A stretch of 64,000 bases of DNA from Inia geoffrensis (GCA_036417435.1 CM070918.1:31131523-31195522), one strand, 5' to 3'. Positions 21,721 through 33,406 are shown, numbered from the stretch's first letter. The notes: generated by a model from the sequence alone, not told the origin. Made by a program: numbers and translations.

Positions 21721-22739
21721 TTTTATATGCACCTGACATATATTATAAATAATCATTTTCAAAACAAAAAGGAAATTCATAAAACCTGCATACTAAAACT
21801 GCCTTGAATCATACTATGAGCTTTCTTGAATGATTCAGAAGGCAATGAAAAAAAATGACCTCAGGGGCCCTCTTCTGCATATTGTTGGGTAAAGCACTCC
21901 CCTATTCCTATTTAAACTTGGATTAGTCAAGATTTGTGGTTGTTTGGATTCCCTCTCCAAATAGGAATTTATTGTAGTGCCAGTGAGTCTGATAGAAAAG
22001 AAGAGAATTAAGCTTGTATTATTATTTTACAGGATACCAAATTTTTTATGCATTGCATTTATAACCCACGGACTGATGATAAGAGCCCACCACAGAGTGT
22101 ACATGCAACGTACCAATTGTGTCTATTCAGAAGACAAATGGGCTTGAAATAAACAAAGAGATCCAATCCTCATTAGTGTGGACATATCTTCACTAATACT
22201 TACCATACATGGCTAAGTGCTAAAGCAGCCACACATAGATCTTCTATTCAACTACACTTAACTTCAAAGCCTCAAATTATTAGAGATGGAAGAAGAAATG
22301 TCAGCCTCTTTTTTGAGTTGTCCCTGATTTTAATCTCCAAAACATCAGCAATAACATAATGGAAGTTTCAGTTAGTAGAATATTGTTTCCTCCCACTGAG
22401 GGAGTTATCCTTGGAGTCAGGCATCATTCCAAATATGAGGCTGGCACACATCCCACATTACTTTTTATGGTAAAAGATACAAAACTCATTTCATAATAAA
22501 TTAAGGACTTTTAGGTTAGTTTAATTCCTCTTAAATACATCACAAACTCTAAGTTTTAACAGTTAAAAGCAAGAATGAGAGAAATGGTCCCTATATTATT
22601 TTATGCATATGTTAATTGAAACGTTTATTCAATATGTAAACTTTTTGCTAGATCCTAAGTGAAATGAGGCAATGTGCTTGGATAAGTATGTAATAAGATA
22701 TACATAAATACATATGTTTCTTTATACCTCTTGCATGTG
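21721..22739. other. Low-copy AT-rich stretch
   Basis: About 1 kb with no recognised repeat, microsatellite or coding frame. AT content is high throughout. Confidence 0.4.
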
Positions 22740-23004
22740 TAGTGTGGAAGGGTAAGGCAAAATTATATTCAAGAGAGGATCTGTATCCAGAACACCCACA
22801 TATCAATATGAAAAAGACAACTCAATAAAACATAAAATGGCCCAAAGACCTGAGTAGGCATTCACAAATGAGTATATAAAATAACATGAAATCATATTGG
22901 ACATCAGAGAAATGTAAATTAGAACCATAATGAAATATCAGCATGTCTCCACTAGACTGGCTAAGTCTAAAAAACTACACAAACTGTCAGTATCATGTGT
23001 TGAC
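22740..23004 (+). mobile_element. Old L1 ORF2 fragment
   Basis: Diverged ORF2 text in plus orientation: GGATCTGTATCCAGAACACC, CAACTCAATAAAAC, GGCCCAAAGACCTGAGTAGGCATTC, AATTAGAACCATAATGAAATATCAGC. Confidence 0.75.
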
Positions 23005-23764
23005 ATTGTTGATGGCACATGATGTTGAGATCCAAGACAGCCAACTTGCAATGTATGATGTGACAAGCATGAGAACCAAAAGCTGATATGTGAAAGATAG
23101 AGCTTCAGATGGATAGAAAAAGCTGGTTTCCTGAGATCAATGTGGGCAATATTATTTAGCCTCTAAACCAACACAAATTGTTACCTACCTCTGGACCTCT
23201 AGTTATGGAAACACAAATAAAGGGAGAGTTGGTAGATAGACAGAAACAATCTTCTGTCTCAACTACTATTGGATCAGGTTTTTTATTATTTGCAGCTGAA
23301 TACATTCCTAACTTATTCAGAGATGTTGCTAATTGATAATGGAACTGTGTCCTGGAAACTTTCTGCTCTGGCTTTAGAGTCATTCTAAATAAAACATCAT
23401 TTCTTACAAGTCCTTTGACATCTGTAGCTCATCTATACCTCTTGGACTTAACGGCAATTTAAATTGCAATGCATTTGCCCTCCCAACTTATTTACAATTG
23501 TTTGCATATTTCTTGGACAACCCATATTATCTTACAAACAAAATTGTGCGGTGTAGGAAACAAAGACAAGGGAAAAGAAAAATACCTAAATTCCTACTGC
23601 CCAGAGATAACAACTCTATATGTATCTCTATCTCTATTGGGTTTTATATAAGCTTCCCATCATTTCTAAACACATAAACGTACACATAAAAATATAAGCA
23701 GGCATACTTTTGATGTCTCATTCATTGCTGTACTCTCAGTACCCAGCACTGTAAGTAATGCCAT
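23005..23764. other. Mixed: possible LTR-like and L2 remnants
   Basis: Bases 23150-23400 on the minus strand vaguely resemble a solo-LTR remnant, but support is weak. Bases 23715-23760 (CATTCATTGCTGTACTCTCAGTACCCAGCACTG) match the L2 3' end in plus orientation. No coding frame is supported. Confidence 0.4.
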
Positions 23765-24035
23765 GGGAAGTGATTGGAGCAAGTACAGATTTGCAATCTG
23801 ACTGCCAGTGTTTAGATCTTGGCTGTGTGATCGTGGACAAATTATTTAACTTCTTCATGCTTTAGTTTCTTCAACTGATGGATAAGATGCAGCATAATAA
23901 TTGTGCCTACCTCATGGGGGCGGGGGTTGTGAGTAATAAACGAGTTAATACATACAGAGCTTTTAAAATGGTGCTTGGATGTATAAGTATGACCTAGGAG
24001 TAAATACCAGGGAGTCAATATTTGTTGAATGAAAT
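23765..24035 (+). mobile_element. MIR
   Basis: MIR in plus orientation: TGTTTAGATCTTGGCTGTGTGATCGTGGACAAATTATTTAAC, AGTTTCTTCAACTGATGGATAAG, GTGCCTACCTCATGGGGG, GAGTTAATACATACAGAGC, and an ATATTTGTTGAATGAA-type end. Confidence 0.87.
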
Positions 24036-24944
24036 ATCCATCACCGTCTTTTTAATAATAACACAGAAACAGGTGGACAGAGTAAGGGGAAGAATCTTGT
24101 CTTCAGAATTTTAGGGAATGAGCCAGTTGAAATTCCTTCAGTAAAATCCTCAGGTTAACTACATATGTTCTATACCTTTCTCTTACTGTGGTGGATGGTC
24201 TGGAGAGGATGGGAAGTGTGATGGTCTGCAGAGGATGAGAAGTGTGTGTTTGTGTGCTGTTTAAAGAAGACCCTAAAATTGATTGCTGAAATACCAAGGA
24301 AGATCCTTATTGTTTTAGACACGTCATTGGACCTGGGGAACGGGGAAAGCCATGTAATAGCCAGCCAGGTTAAAATCAGATCTGCGTGTCTTAAGCACTT
24401 TATGAGGCAGAGTACCGATGAGAGAGAGATTGCCCCTCTCCCATTTGTCTTGCGAGCTGGCCTTTTCCTCAGGAGAGCCTGACGATGGGACGTGAGTGGA
24501 TGGCACAGAGGACACATTGACCAACCAACCACGGAAAAATATCAAGATTTATCATCTCTTGGAGTAAACATTGACCCCAATTTAACCTCTATTAATATTT
24601 ATTTCTCAGGTCAATAAACCTAGAATTTGTCTTCGTAAAAGTCATTATCTGTTGAGTTCTGCCTACTCTTCTTAGAGGGCAAAGAAGAAAAGGAAACTGT
24701 ACTTTGAATGTGTTAAAAATGCAATAATGAAGCCCACACAAATTTCCCAGAAAAAAGAAAATTTCTGATTTTAAAACAAACGGATATTCAGCCCCAATCA
24801 TAAACTGCACTGATAACCCAGTTAAGATCTCTGGTGGAATGAAGATAACCAGATGGAAGAGGCAGGGAGCCCATGGTCCAGGCTCTGGGTGACCTTGAGT
24901 CTCTCATTTTACTTTTATGAGCCTCTGTTACCTAATCTGGAAAG
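24036..24944. other. Low-copy stretch
   Basis: A short duplicated word, GGTCTG(G/C)AGAGGATG(G)GAAGTGTG, occurs twice at about 24197-24247. Frames on both strands at 24170-24545 overlap each other without domain features. No gene is called. Confidence 0.4.
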
Positions 24945-25212
24945 AAAATGATATATTTTTTTTTGGAGGGGGAGGATAAATGAGGAGTTTGGGATTAACA
25001 GATACACGTTACTATATATAAAATAGATAAACAACAAGGACCTACTGTATAGCACAGGGTACTATATTCAATATCTTGTAATAATCTATAATGGGAATCT
25101 GAAAAAAAATGTATACACGTATACATATATATAACTGAATCACTTTGCTGTAGACTTGAAACTAACATAACATTGTAAATCAACTATACTTCAATTAAAA
25201 AATGATATATTT
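24945..25212 (+). mobile_element. Young L1 3' end, 5' truncated, with TSD
   Basis: L1 3' terminus: GTTTGGGATTAACAGATACACG, GGACCTACTGTATAGCACAGGG, CTGAATCACTTTGCTGTAGAC and CATTGTAAATCAACTATAC. A perfect 14-bp TSD AAAATGATATATTT lies at 24945-24958 and 25199-25212. Confidence 0.95.
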
Positions 25213-25909
25213 CTATCTACATTGCTTTATTCATTATGCATTCTACCCAAGAGTTTCATCTGTGTTACACCAGGTAGTCATCTTTCCTTTGCACACATCT
25301 ATATGCAAAGAAAATAGAATTGTATTACTACATTATAATTTAAGGAAAACATAAAATTTGATATTAAGAGCTGATATGAAGTTGGCAAATCCTTCTTCCA
25401 TCCTTTCTACACGTTGCCTTGCGCTCTCAGAATGCTCTGTGTGGGAGGGGCAACTAGACGTCAACACCTAAGTGTTTGGGTCAGTAGTTTTCAGACCTCT
25501 TGTCCACCTTCTAAGTCCCCTCAACCTTTATCCCTTATCTCGTTCTTACTGGTTTCCTTGTCTCCTGGAGAGTAAATTTCAGTGTCCTTGGGACCACTCT
25601 TTCTTCAGTGCATCACAGTGTCCTAGATGACCCATGTTTTGCTATCTAATTCCTACCTAGCCAATTGCCAAGAAATGCTATGAGACTCAAATGTTGCAAT
25701 AGTTGGGAAAACACACGGTAAAATGTAAGGCATCACATAAGGCTTTTATTACTTTTAATTCTCTTGGGCTAATCAGTATATGTCAGGACTGGCATTGAGT
25801 AGAGTGTTGTGCATCAGGCATTAAATGTTGATTTTCATGACCTGATCACAAGTGCAAATCAGGCAGATAAATGGGGGAGGGTGTGCTTCCCTGACTACTT
25901 TTTCTAAAT
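25213..25909. other. Low-copy stretch
   Basis: Nothing recognisable in about 700 bp: no repeat, no coding frame, no microsatellite. Confidence 0.4.
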
Positions 25910-26160
25910 TAGCCACTCTTCCTCTTCCGTCATCCCATCATTCTCTATCAGAGTGTCCTTTATTTCCTTCACAGTACTTGTAACAATACCCAATTGCTTT
26001 AATCATTTGTTTGTTTGTTGTTCGTCCTTTCAATGAAAATGCAAGCTCTATGAGAACAGGGATCTTCTCTGTCTTACACTTTTGGATTCCCTATGTCCAA
26101 TACATGATTTGTGTTCGGTAAGTATTTATTCCATGAATGGATGAATAAACAAACATATGA
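25910..26160 (+). mobile_element. L2 LINE 3' end
   Basis: Clear L2 terminus: AAAATGCAAGCTCTATGAGAACAGGGATCTTCTCTGTCTTAC, CCCTATGTCCAATACATG, AAGTATTTATTCCATGAATGGATGAATAAA. The TGAATGAAT-type tail marks the 3' end. Confidence 0.88.
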
Positions 26161-26519
26161 ATAAATATAAGAAACAATATTTATATGGTAGATGGAATTG
26201 ATAGCTTCACCTTTCCGTCTCTCTGCGTGTTCTCTGCTCCGTGACTTTGAAGTTCCTTAAACAAAAGAGAAAGTATCTTTCCCTGGCTTTGGCTTGTGGT
26301 TTGGTTATGTGACTTCCTTTCTTACTTTGGTCAATAAAATGAGACAGAAAGGATAGCGTGTGAAGCCCAAGCTCAGACTTTAAGAGGCCTCATTGTTGGC
26401 ATTTGCTCCCTTTCATCTCTGCCAATGCCATGAGAAGGACATTCCTGGAATAGCCCATAGGTGACACTTTGCAGCAAAACCACCTGTAGCCTATAGCCAG
26501 GATCAGCTGACTCCCAAGC

Positions 26520-27741
26520 ATAAGAAAGAACTTTTTTTTTTAAACATCTTTATTGGTGTATAACTGCTTTACAATGGTGTGTTAGTTTCTGCTTTATAAC
26601 AAAGTGAGTCAGCTATACATATACATATGTCCCCATATCTCTTCCCTCTTGCATCTCCCTCCCTCCCACCCTCCCTATCCCACCCCTCTAGGTGGTCACA
26701 AAGCACCGAGCTGATCTCCCTGTGCTATGCGGCTGCTTCCCACTAGCTATCTATTTTACGTTTGGTAGTGTATATATGTCCATGCCACTCTCTCACTTCG
26801 TCCCAGCTTACCCTTCCCCCTCCGTGTATCCTCAAGTCCATTTTCTACATCTGCGTCTTTATTTCTGACTGTCCTTAGGTTCTTCAGAACCATTTTTTTT
26901 TCTTTTTTTAGATTCCATGTATATGTGTTAGCATATGGTATTTGTTTTTCTCTTTCTGACTTACTTCACTCTGTATGACGGGCTCTAGGTCCATCCACCT
27001 CACTACAAATAACTCAATTTCATTTCTTTTTATGGCTGAGTAATATTCCATTGTATATATGTGCCACATCTTCTTTATCCATTCATCTGTCAGTGGACAC
27101 TTAGGTTGCTTCCATGTCCTGGCTATTGTAAATAGAGCTGCAATGAACATTGTGGTACATGACTCTCTTTGAATTATGGTTTTCTCAGGGTATATGCCCA
27201 GTAGTGGGACTGCTGGGTCATATGGTAGTTCTATTTTTAGTTTTTAAAGGAACCTCCATACTGTTCTCCATAGTGGCTGTATCAATTTACATTCCCACTA
27301 ACAGGGCAAGAGGCTTCCTTTTTCTCCACGGCCTCTCCAGCATTTATTGTTTGTAGATTTTTTTTTTTTGCAGTACGCAGGCTTCTCACTGTTGTGGCCT
27401 CTCCCATTGCGGAGCACAGGCTCTGGGCACACAGGCTCAGCGGCCATGGCTCACAGGCCTAGCCGCTCCGCGGCATGTGGGATCTTCCCGGACCGGGGCA
27501 CGAACCCGTGTCCCCTGCATCAGCAGGCGGACTCTCAACCACTGCGCCACCAGGGAAGCCCTGTGTGTAGATTTTTTGTTGATGGCCATTCTGACTGGTG
27601 TGAGGTGATACCTCACTGTAGTTTTGATTTGCATTTCTCTGATGATTAGTGACGTTGAGCATCCTTTCATGTGTTAGTTGGCAATCTGTATATCTTCTTT
27701 GGAGAAATGTCTATTTAGGTCTTCTGCCTATAAGAAATAAC
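26520..27741 (-). mobile_element. Antisense L1 in the LTR, with TSD
   Basis: The 3' end is at the left (poly-T, then AACATCTTTATTGGTGTATAACTGC). The 3' UTR carries CCCTCCCTCCCACCCTCCC and the ORF2 C-terminus spans roughly 26908-27150 (MEYYSAIKRNEIELF, SEVSQKEKNKYH). The copy is 5' truncated near 27729. TSD ATAAGAAAGAAC at 26520-26531 and ATAAGAAATAAC at 27730-27741. A CHR-2 SINE interrupts it. Confidence 0.95.
27348..27577 (-). mobile_element. CHR-2-type SINE inside L1, with TSD
   Basis: Minus-strand SINE, near full length: GGGCTTCCCTGGTGGCGCAG at the right end near 27561, GGAGCGGCTAGGCCTGTG in the middle, and GCGTACTGCAAAAAA at the left. TSD TGTTTGTAGATTTTTT at 27348-27363 and TGTGTGTAGATTTTTT at 27562-27577 (one mismatch). 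L1 text continues on both sides. Confidence 0.95.
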
Positions 27742-27815
27742 TCTTGATTGTTGTCTTAAGCCACTAAAGTTTGGGGTAGTTTATTACATAGCAGTACTAC
27801 TGGTATAAATAAGTC

Positions 27816-28959
27816 AACCAACAGGGACAATCATGCTTACGTTGGTTTAGATCTAAGATCACTTGTATCTAGGTAACAAGCTCTGTTGCTGGAATAGAGA
27901 TCAAACATTCAGCTTTAGAACTGTGATTTTTGTATACTGGGCTTTCAAGTTCAGCCATGAGGGCATATAATTAGGAGATGCCAGGGGCAAGTGTAGAGAG
28001 TCATCACCATTGCCCTCCTTCCTTTTCTCCTCCTACCTCTTCACTATATACATCTTAGGGACGAATATTATGCTAGCTGCAACCAGAAACAGCTCTTTGC
28101 TGGCAGCCTGGAATACATATAGCAGAAACCAAAATCTTTCCCATCAAGTGACTGAAAGGAAACAAATCGTGCTTTGGTATTTGCATTTGTTGCTCTATTT
28201 CCTGCCATTTATGAGACTGAGCAAAGTTAATTTGACAGACATTTATTTATCTTCTCTAATGAAATTGTAAAGAATGGTGTGAATTTCTTCCCACAGGCTT
28301 TCAAGAACATCATTTTCTAAATGTGTGGTTTTTTTTTAATCACCTAAAATGGTTGTCTTCCCTGAGGTTCTAGGACCAAAGGACTTGACATTCCAAAGCA
28401 TCATGTAGAAAACCATAATAAATTCACTATTAATTGGAGAGGCAGGAAAGTAGATTACAGAAAAATACTCATCTTTTTATCCACCTTGTAAGTTATACTT
28501 ACCCATATTTCTTATTCCACATCCAACACTTTTTGAACACTAATAATATCAGCACTTATGCATTTAATTTACTTTTTGGAACTTCCTTTTTGTTTTGTTC
28601 TTAATGAATTTTAAAAATATCTCTGTGTTGCATCTAAACTAGTGACATTTAAAAATATTAGAACATGTTAAATTAAGGAATGGTGCTATGATGATGGTGA
28701 TGTTTCTGAAATAATTTTCTGATGTTTTGAGTTCAAGAGGCAAGACTTTAAGAATGCAGTCGCTCAATGATTGGGAGTTAAGGCAAAACCCAGACAGGTG
28801 GTGCCAGCTGAAGTTTCTCTCAGACAGTGAAGTTAACATAGATAACATAGATAAAGGTGGAAAAGCCTAGAAAAACTGGGCACAGCATGACAAAAGAAAG
28901 GCCCCTTCTGAAATTGTGTATGATGGAAATAGTTACCAAGCTTTAACATGCTATGCACA
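27816..28959. other. Low-copy stretch
   Basis: About 1.1 kb without a recognised repeat. The plus frame at 28010-28270 and minus frame at 28639-28848 have no identifiable domain; the first has a hydrophobic start but no other support. Confidence 0.4.
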
Positions 28960-29245
28960 TGCAGAAAGAGTTTTTTTCTGATAGCTATTCCAAAAGTCCT
29001 GGGCTTGGCTTTTATTGGCTTGTCTTAGGTCACATGACTATCCTTGAACCAGTCAGAGTAGCCAAGAGGGTGAGTTACTCTGACTGGCCAATCGTAGGTC
29101 TCATACTCTTTTCTAGAGGTAGGAAGAGGTCAGCTCTATCTGAATTATAGAGAGAGGGGAGGGGTAGTGGAGAAATTGCTATTGTTACCAGAACTGTGCA
29201 GGCAAAAACTCCTGCTAATAATGTTGTTTTCTATTTTCTAAGTCT
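28960..29245 (+). mobile_element. Unclassified repeat family X, copy 1
   Basis: Marks are TTGGCTTGTCTTAGGTCACATGACTATCC, GAACCAGTCAGAGTAGCC, TCTGACTGGCCAATCG and GTTACCAGAACTGTGCAGGCAAAAACTCC. The same word order (TTGGCCAGGCTTGGGTCA...) occurs at 41560-41900. I recognise it as a widespread mammalian repeat but cannot name the family. Confidence 0.5.
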
Positions 29246-29259
29246 GCAGGAAAAACTAT

Positions 29260-29720
29260 AGAACGATTTGAGTAATTCAGGCCCTCTGGACAGATTTAAT
29301 TATGTGTCCCCCTACCTCCTTCCTCCATAATAGAAAAATATATCTACAGTCTTGCTTTGTCCTCATCATGGGCAGAATATATCTTCCCCTGATCTTGAGA
29401 CTGATCATGGGATTTACTTTGGCCAGCTGGACATTGGTAGATGGGATGCATCCAGAGGTTTGAAACGTGCCAGTGTGTTTGGGTTTGCTCTTTTTTACTC
29501 CTGCCATGACCATGAGAAGAACATGCTTTGGGTACCTGCTGGCCCCAGGAGAGTAATTAACATGGAGAGCACACCTGATTTGCTACTTGGAGCCAAGCCT
29601 AGTGAAGTTTAGACAAGATGAGCTGAACTCCAGTAGAACCACGGATACATTAGTGAGAAATAAAGCTTATTGTTATGTGCCATTGAGATTTTGAGGCTAT
29701 TTGTTACATAGCTGTAGCTG
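29260..29720 (+). mobile_element. LTR-like repeat, second copy
   Basis: The body carries ACTTTGGCCAGCTGGACATTGG, TTTGAAACGTGCCAGTGTG, CCTGCCATGACCATGAGAAG, then GAGAAATAAAGCTTATTGTTATGTGCC, GAGATTTTGAGGCTATTTGTTACATAGC. Word order matches the copies at 26190-27815 and 59365-59720. An AATAAA signal lies near 29660. Confidence 0.65.
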
Positions 29721-30484
29721 ACAAAGACACTTTTCTCTCATACCTAGCTATAAGAGAGAATGAGGAACTGGAACATCTCTGATTATTTCTGACTACTAGT
29801 TGCATTTACTGGAAAATTATTATTCATCTTCCTTTTCATTTGTCAGTCTGGACACCATCTACAAAGAGAGTAAAAATAATTTCTGATTTGGTCAAGTAAG
29901 TTCTTACCATATTAGAATTTACTTCTATTGATATATATTTCTATAAACTTCTCCCAAACTCTAAGAGTTTATAATTTGTGACCTGAAACGTTTAACATTG
30001 AACATGATGCTATAAATAATCCACTGCTCTGAGCATGTTCATTACAAACTACAATACTATTATTATGACTACACTAGGCATTTACAAATTTGCTTTTAAA
30101 TGGAGATTTATTGGGGGTTTCTGCTGGTCAATGATGGAATGGTATTAATGTCTTCACAAGGATAAAGGAGTTCATGCAGTCTTTCTATACGCTTGGAGAT
30201 TCTGGCAGTGTCAGCTTGGACAACTGCTTTCCACATACAGTAACTTCTCTGTTACATGGAAGAGTTGGGGAGATGGGCTGTTTTCATGTCATTAAAAAAA
30301 AAAAAATTATACAGGGCTTGAGGTTGCAGGGAAAGAACCACTTATATAGGCTTCCTATTTAGTCTGAGGTACAGACATTCAAAGAAAGCATGAAAAGGAC
30401 AGAGCTGTGGTCCCTAAAGGAACATAATCTGACCCCACAGTCCTGACCTGACAAAGTGGGATTTTCTTTGGTGAACTCATTAGA
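29721..30484. other. Low-copy stretch
   Basis: No recognised repeat apart from an A-run at 30293-30306. No supported coding frame. Confidence 0.4.
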
Positions 30485-30605
30485 GAAGACAACATAGAGG
30501 TTAAGAGAGTAGACTTTGGAGTCAAGCCCATGTGGGTTTGAATCCCAGCTCCTAGCTGTGAGGGCTTGGGCATTTAAAATGTTTATTTACACATTCACTT
30601 TATTC
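30485..30605 (+). mobile_element. MIR 5' fragment
   Basis: MIR 5' half: GAGGTTAAGAGAGTAGACTTTGGAGTC, GTGGGTTTGAATCCCAGCTCC, AGCTGTGAGGGCTTGGGCA. Good match for the tRNA-like head and core. Confidence 0.85.
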
Positions 30606-30614
30606 ACTGGTTCA

Positions 30615-31745
30615 TTTATTGTTTTAGGTCAAATTCTACAGAAGCAGAGCCTGACACAGGGATTAAGATGCCCTTGATTTACTGAGGGAGTGGTCTTAGG
30701 TGAAAATTGTAAGACAGTGAAGGGCAGGATAGGAAGAGGAGAATGCCAGCCAAGGATGTTGTCCTAGGTAAGGTCTAAAGTTGGCTTGATCTGTAGGACA
30801 CTCTAATACATACGTCATGCCACAGAGGCATCTTGCCTTGAGGCAAGGTGCCAGCCCTTCTCTTTTTATGATAGCAAAATACTTATTACATAGAGTGTAC
30901 CATTTAAACTGTTTTAAAGTGTACAATTCAGTAGCATTAAGTACAATAACAGTGTTATGCAACCTTTACCACTAATCCCAGAACTTTCTCTTCACCTCAA
31001 AAGGAACCTCTGTACCCATTAGGAATCATTTTCACTCCTCCCACCTTTCAGGCCCTGATATGTGCTTTCTGTCTCTATAGATGTGCCTATCCTGGATATT
31101 TCATATAAATGGAATCATACCATACGTATCATTTTGTGTCTGGCTTCTGCCATTTAACATTACGTTTTTGAGGTTCATCCACATCGTATGTGGATCAGTA
31201 TCTCATTCCTTTTTAAGGCTGAATAATTTTCCATTGTGTACATATATTACATTTGTTTATCCATTTATCAGTTGATGAACATTGGGTTTTTCCCACCTTT
31301 TGGCTTTTGCGAATATTGCTTCTGTGAATGTACATATACAAGTTTTTGTTTGAATTGTTTTCTTTTGGGTTGCATCATAGGAATGGAATTGCTGGATCAC
31401 TTGGTATTGCTATGGCTAAATTTTTGAGAAACTGACAAACTATTTTCCACAGTGGCTGCACCATTTTATATTCCCACAAGCAAAGTATGAGGATTCCAAT
31501 TCCTCCCCATCTGTGCCAACATTTGTTACTATCTTTTTCCTCACAGCCATCCTAGAGGATGTGAAGTGGTATCTCATTGTGGGGTATCAGACTTTTTCAC
31601 CCTGAAATTATTCAGTCATTTTCTGCAGTCTTCCCTGGGCGCTTAATCTCCTGACTGAGGTGGTTCCTATCATCCAAATGCAACTCTCCAGGGGAGGAAG
31701 GGAAACTGTGAGCTGTTAGCAGGTCACACAACAGCTGAGAAATGG
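30615..31745 (+). mobile_element. Unclassified repeat Z, split by an L1
   Basis: The left part (30615-30845): GGTCAAATTCTACAGAAGCAGAGCCTGACACAGGG, GATTTACTGAGGGAGTGGTC, GCATCTTGCCTTGAGG. The right part (31585-31745): GGTATCAGACTTTTTCACCCTG, ATTCAGTCATTTTCTGCAG, CCAAATGCAACTCTCCAGGGG, ACTGTGAGCTGTTAGC. I recall these parts as consecutive in a common mammalian repeat whose class I cannot fix. An antisense L1 lies between. Confidence 0.5.
30846..31584 (-). mobile_element. Antisense L1 3' end inside repeat Z
   Basis: The reverse L1 3' UTR starts with TTAAACTGTTTTAAAGTGTACAATTCAGTAGC and AACCTTTACCACTAATCCCAG. ORF2-end text follows: TTTTTAAGGCTGAATAATTTTCCATTGTG, GGAATTGCTGGATCACTTGG, GATGTGAAGTGGTATCTCATTGTGG. 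It is 5' truncated at about 31584. Confidence 0.88.
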
Positions 31746-31769
31746 TCTACTACACTTGTTCACTTAATA

Positions 31770-32340
31770 AACCTTAGGGACAACCTACATGATGTCAGGC
31801 ACTATATTAGGTGTGCAAAAGATGTAAAGCACAGGCTCTGGCTTAATGGAGATAATGTTCTACTGGAGGATTCCAACATTGATCAAATTAATACAGCGAA
31901 GTAAACGTGTAACTCTGACAAATGTAAAGAGGGATATGGTTCTACAATCTATAATAAGATTTGACTTAGGCAGGGTGATCAGAGAAATTTTCCATGAGGA
32001 ATTAATGATTGAGATGAGTTCTAGAGAATAAGTGTGAGGGAACTTGATAACTAAAGAAGAGCCTGAACAGCCTTCCAGGCTGAAGGAACAGTGGTCAGAG
32101 GCCTTGAGAGGGAAGGAACAGGATGTGTTCTAGAATCTAAAGGACATGTGGCTGTCGTGGGCAGGTGGAGGGGGCAGGTGCTCTTGAATAAGCCTGGTGA
32201 GGTAGGTAGACACCACACCTGCAAGATAACCCAAGGTATGTACTTTTATCCTAAGAGCAATTGCAAGCAATCGCAGGGAATTAAACAGGGTAGAAGTGGG
32301 GGGCATCTGATTTGTGTTTTTTGATATCAATTTTGCCTAT
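31770..32340 (+). mobile_element. L2 LINE, long fragment
   Basis: An extended plus-strand L2 segment: GATGTCAGGCACTATATTAGG, GATAATGTTCTACTGGAGG, CCTTCCAGGCTGAAGGAACAGTGGTCAGAGGCCTTGAG, TTTTATCCTAAGAGCAATTGC, GGGGGCATCTGATTTGTGTTTTT. About 570 bp is long for L2 in this window. Two small frames here are accidental. Confidence 0.85.
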
Positions 32341-32931
32341 GGTGTGGAGAAACAGACTGGCGTTATGAGAAAGCATGAACCCTCAGATTGAAAGAGCACA
32401 CATGCCATGCTGAGATATTTCCATTGTCTATGATATTAGGGGAGTCTGTGGGCCATGCTGACTCTCTCCCACGGTGGTTTGTTTCCTAATTGGTTTGTAG
32501 TTTTTTGTGTGTGAAGTGAGCTTCAGCAGGGGTTATTATTCTTGAGAGCCCTGAATGCCTTGGACTATAGCAGTATTCCCACCAGTACTGATGTGTGTGT
32601 CTCTGCATTGTATGGGTTAGAATTTGAGAGGACACTGTAAATAACGACCCCATCTCCTGCCTGGCTCAGAACCAATTGGCATAAGCAGAGATTTCCATAA
32701 ATTAGTATTGGTTAGTTGGGGATATAGTTAAGACCGGACAGCAATGGCTCAGATGCATGGAAACAAGAGACCACTTAGAACTGCACCCAAAAATCAGACT
32801 TACCCACCTAGCCACAGATAACAGTGGAAAACTGCTGACCTTATTCACAGGCGCTGTCCAGACCTTTACTATAAGCTGACTGCAAGGTCAAGACAGAGAG
32901 AGTACGCTCTTAACAAGAAGGGGTGAAGAGC
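32341..32931. other. Low-copy stretch
   Basis: No repeat family or gene recognised in about 590 bp. Confidence 0.4.
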
Positions 32932-33207
32932 ATAAGAGCTATTTTTCCCCCCAAACTCCCTAATTTATCCCTCCCCACCTTTTCCCCTTCGGTAATCATA
33001 AGTTTGTTTTCTGTGCCTGTGAGTCTATTTCTGTTTTGTAAATAAGTTCATTTGTATCGTGTTTTAGATTCCACCTATAAGTGATATTATACAATATTTG
33101 TCTTCCTCTGTCTGACTTACTTCACTTAGTATGACAATCTCTAGGTCCACCTGTATTGCTGCAAATGACATCATTTCATTCCTTTTTATGGCTGAGTAGT
33201 ATTCCAT

Positions 33208-33253
<46 letters not shown>

Positions 33254-33406
33254 ACATCTTCTTTATTCCTTCATCTGTTAATGGACATTTAGGTTGTTTT
33301 CATGTCTGGGCTATTGTAAATAATGCTGCCATGAACATGGGGGTGCACATATCTTTTTGAATTATGGTTTACTCCAGATATATGCCCAGGAGTGGGATTA
33401 AGAGCT
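32932..33406 (-). mobile_element. Antisense L1 3' end with TSD and TA array
   Basis: Reverse L1: CCTCCCCACCTTTTCCCCTTCGGTAATC, GATTCCACCTATAAGTGATATTATAC, GGCTGAGTAGTATTCCATTG, and a 5' end at ATATATGCCCAGGAGTGGGATT. TSD TAAGAGCT at 32933-32940 and 33399-33406. The ORF2 C-terminal frame (MEYYSAIKRNEMMSF, SEVSQTEEDKY) at 33064-33255 is extended by an isoleucine-tyrosine run from the TA array. Confidence 0.92.
33212..33251. repeat. (TA)n microsatellite in L1 ORF2
   Basis: About 40 bp of uninterrupted TA grows from the short TATATA that L1 normally has at this place (see 27050-27060, where it is short). Confidence 0.97.

Larger units (their letters stand above)
26190..27815 (+). mobile_element. 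LTR-like repeat, split by nested L1 and SINE
   Basis: The left part (26190-26531) reads TTTGGTCAATAAAATGAGACAG, GACTTTAAGAGGCCTC, GCTCCCTTTCATCTCTG, CCATGAGAAGGAC. The right part (27730-27815) reads AAGAAATAACTCTTGATTGTTGTCTTAAGCCACTAAAGTTTGGGGTAG, TTATTACATAGCAG. Joined, they match the order of a mammalian solo-LTR-like repeat also present at 29260-29720 and 59365-59720. The split is caused by the L1 insertion with TSD. Confidence 0.65.
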
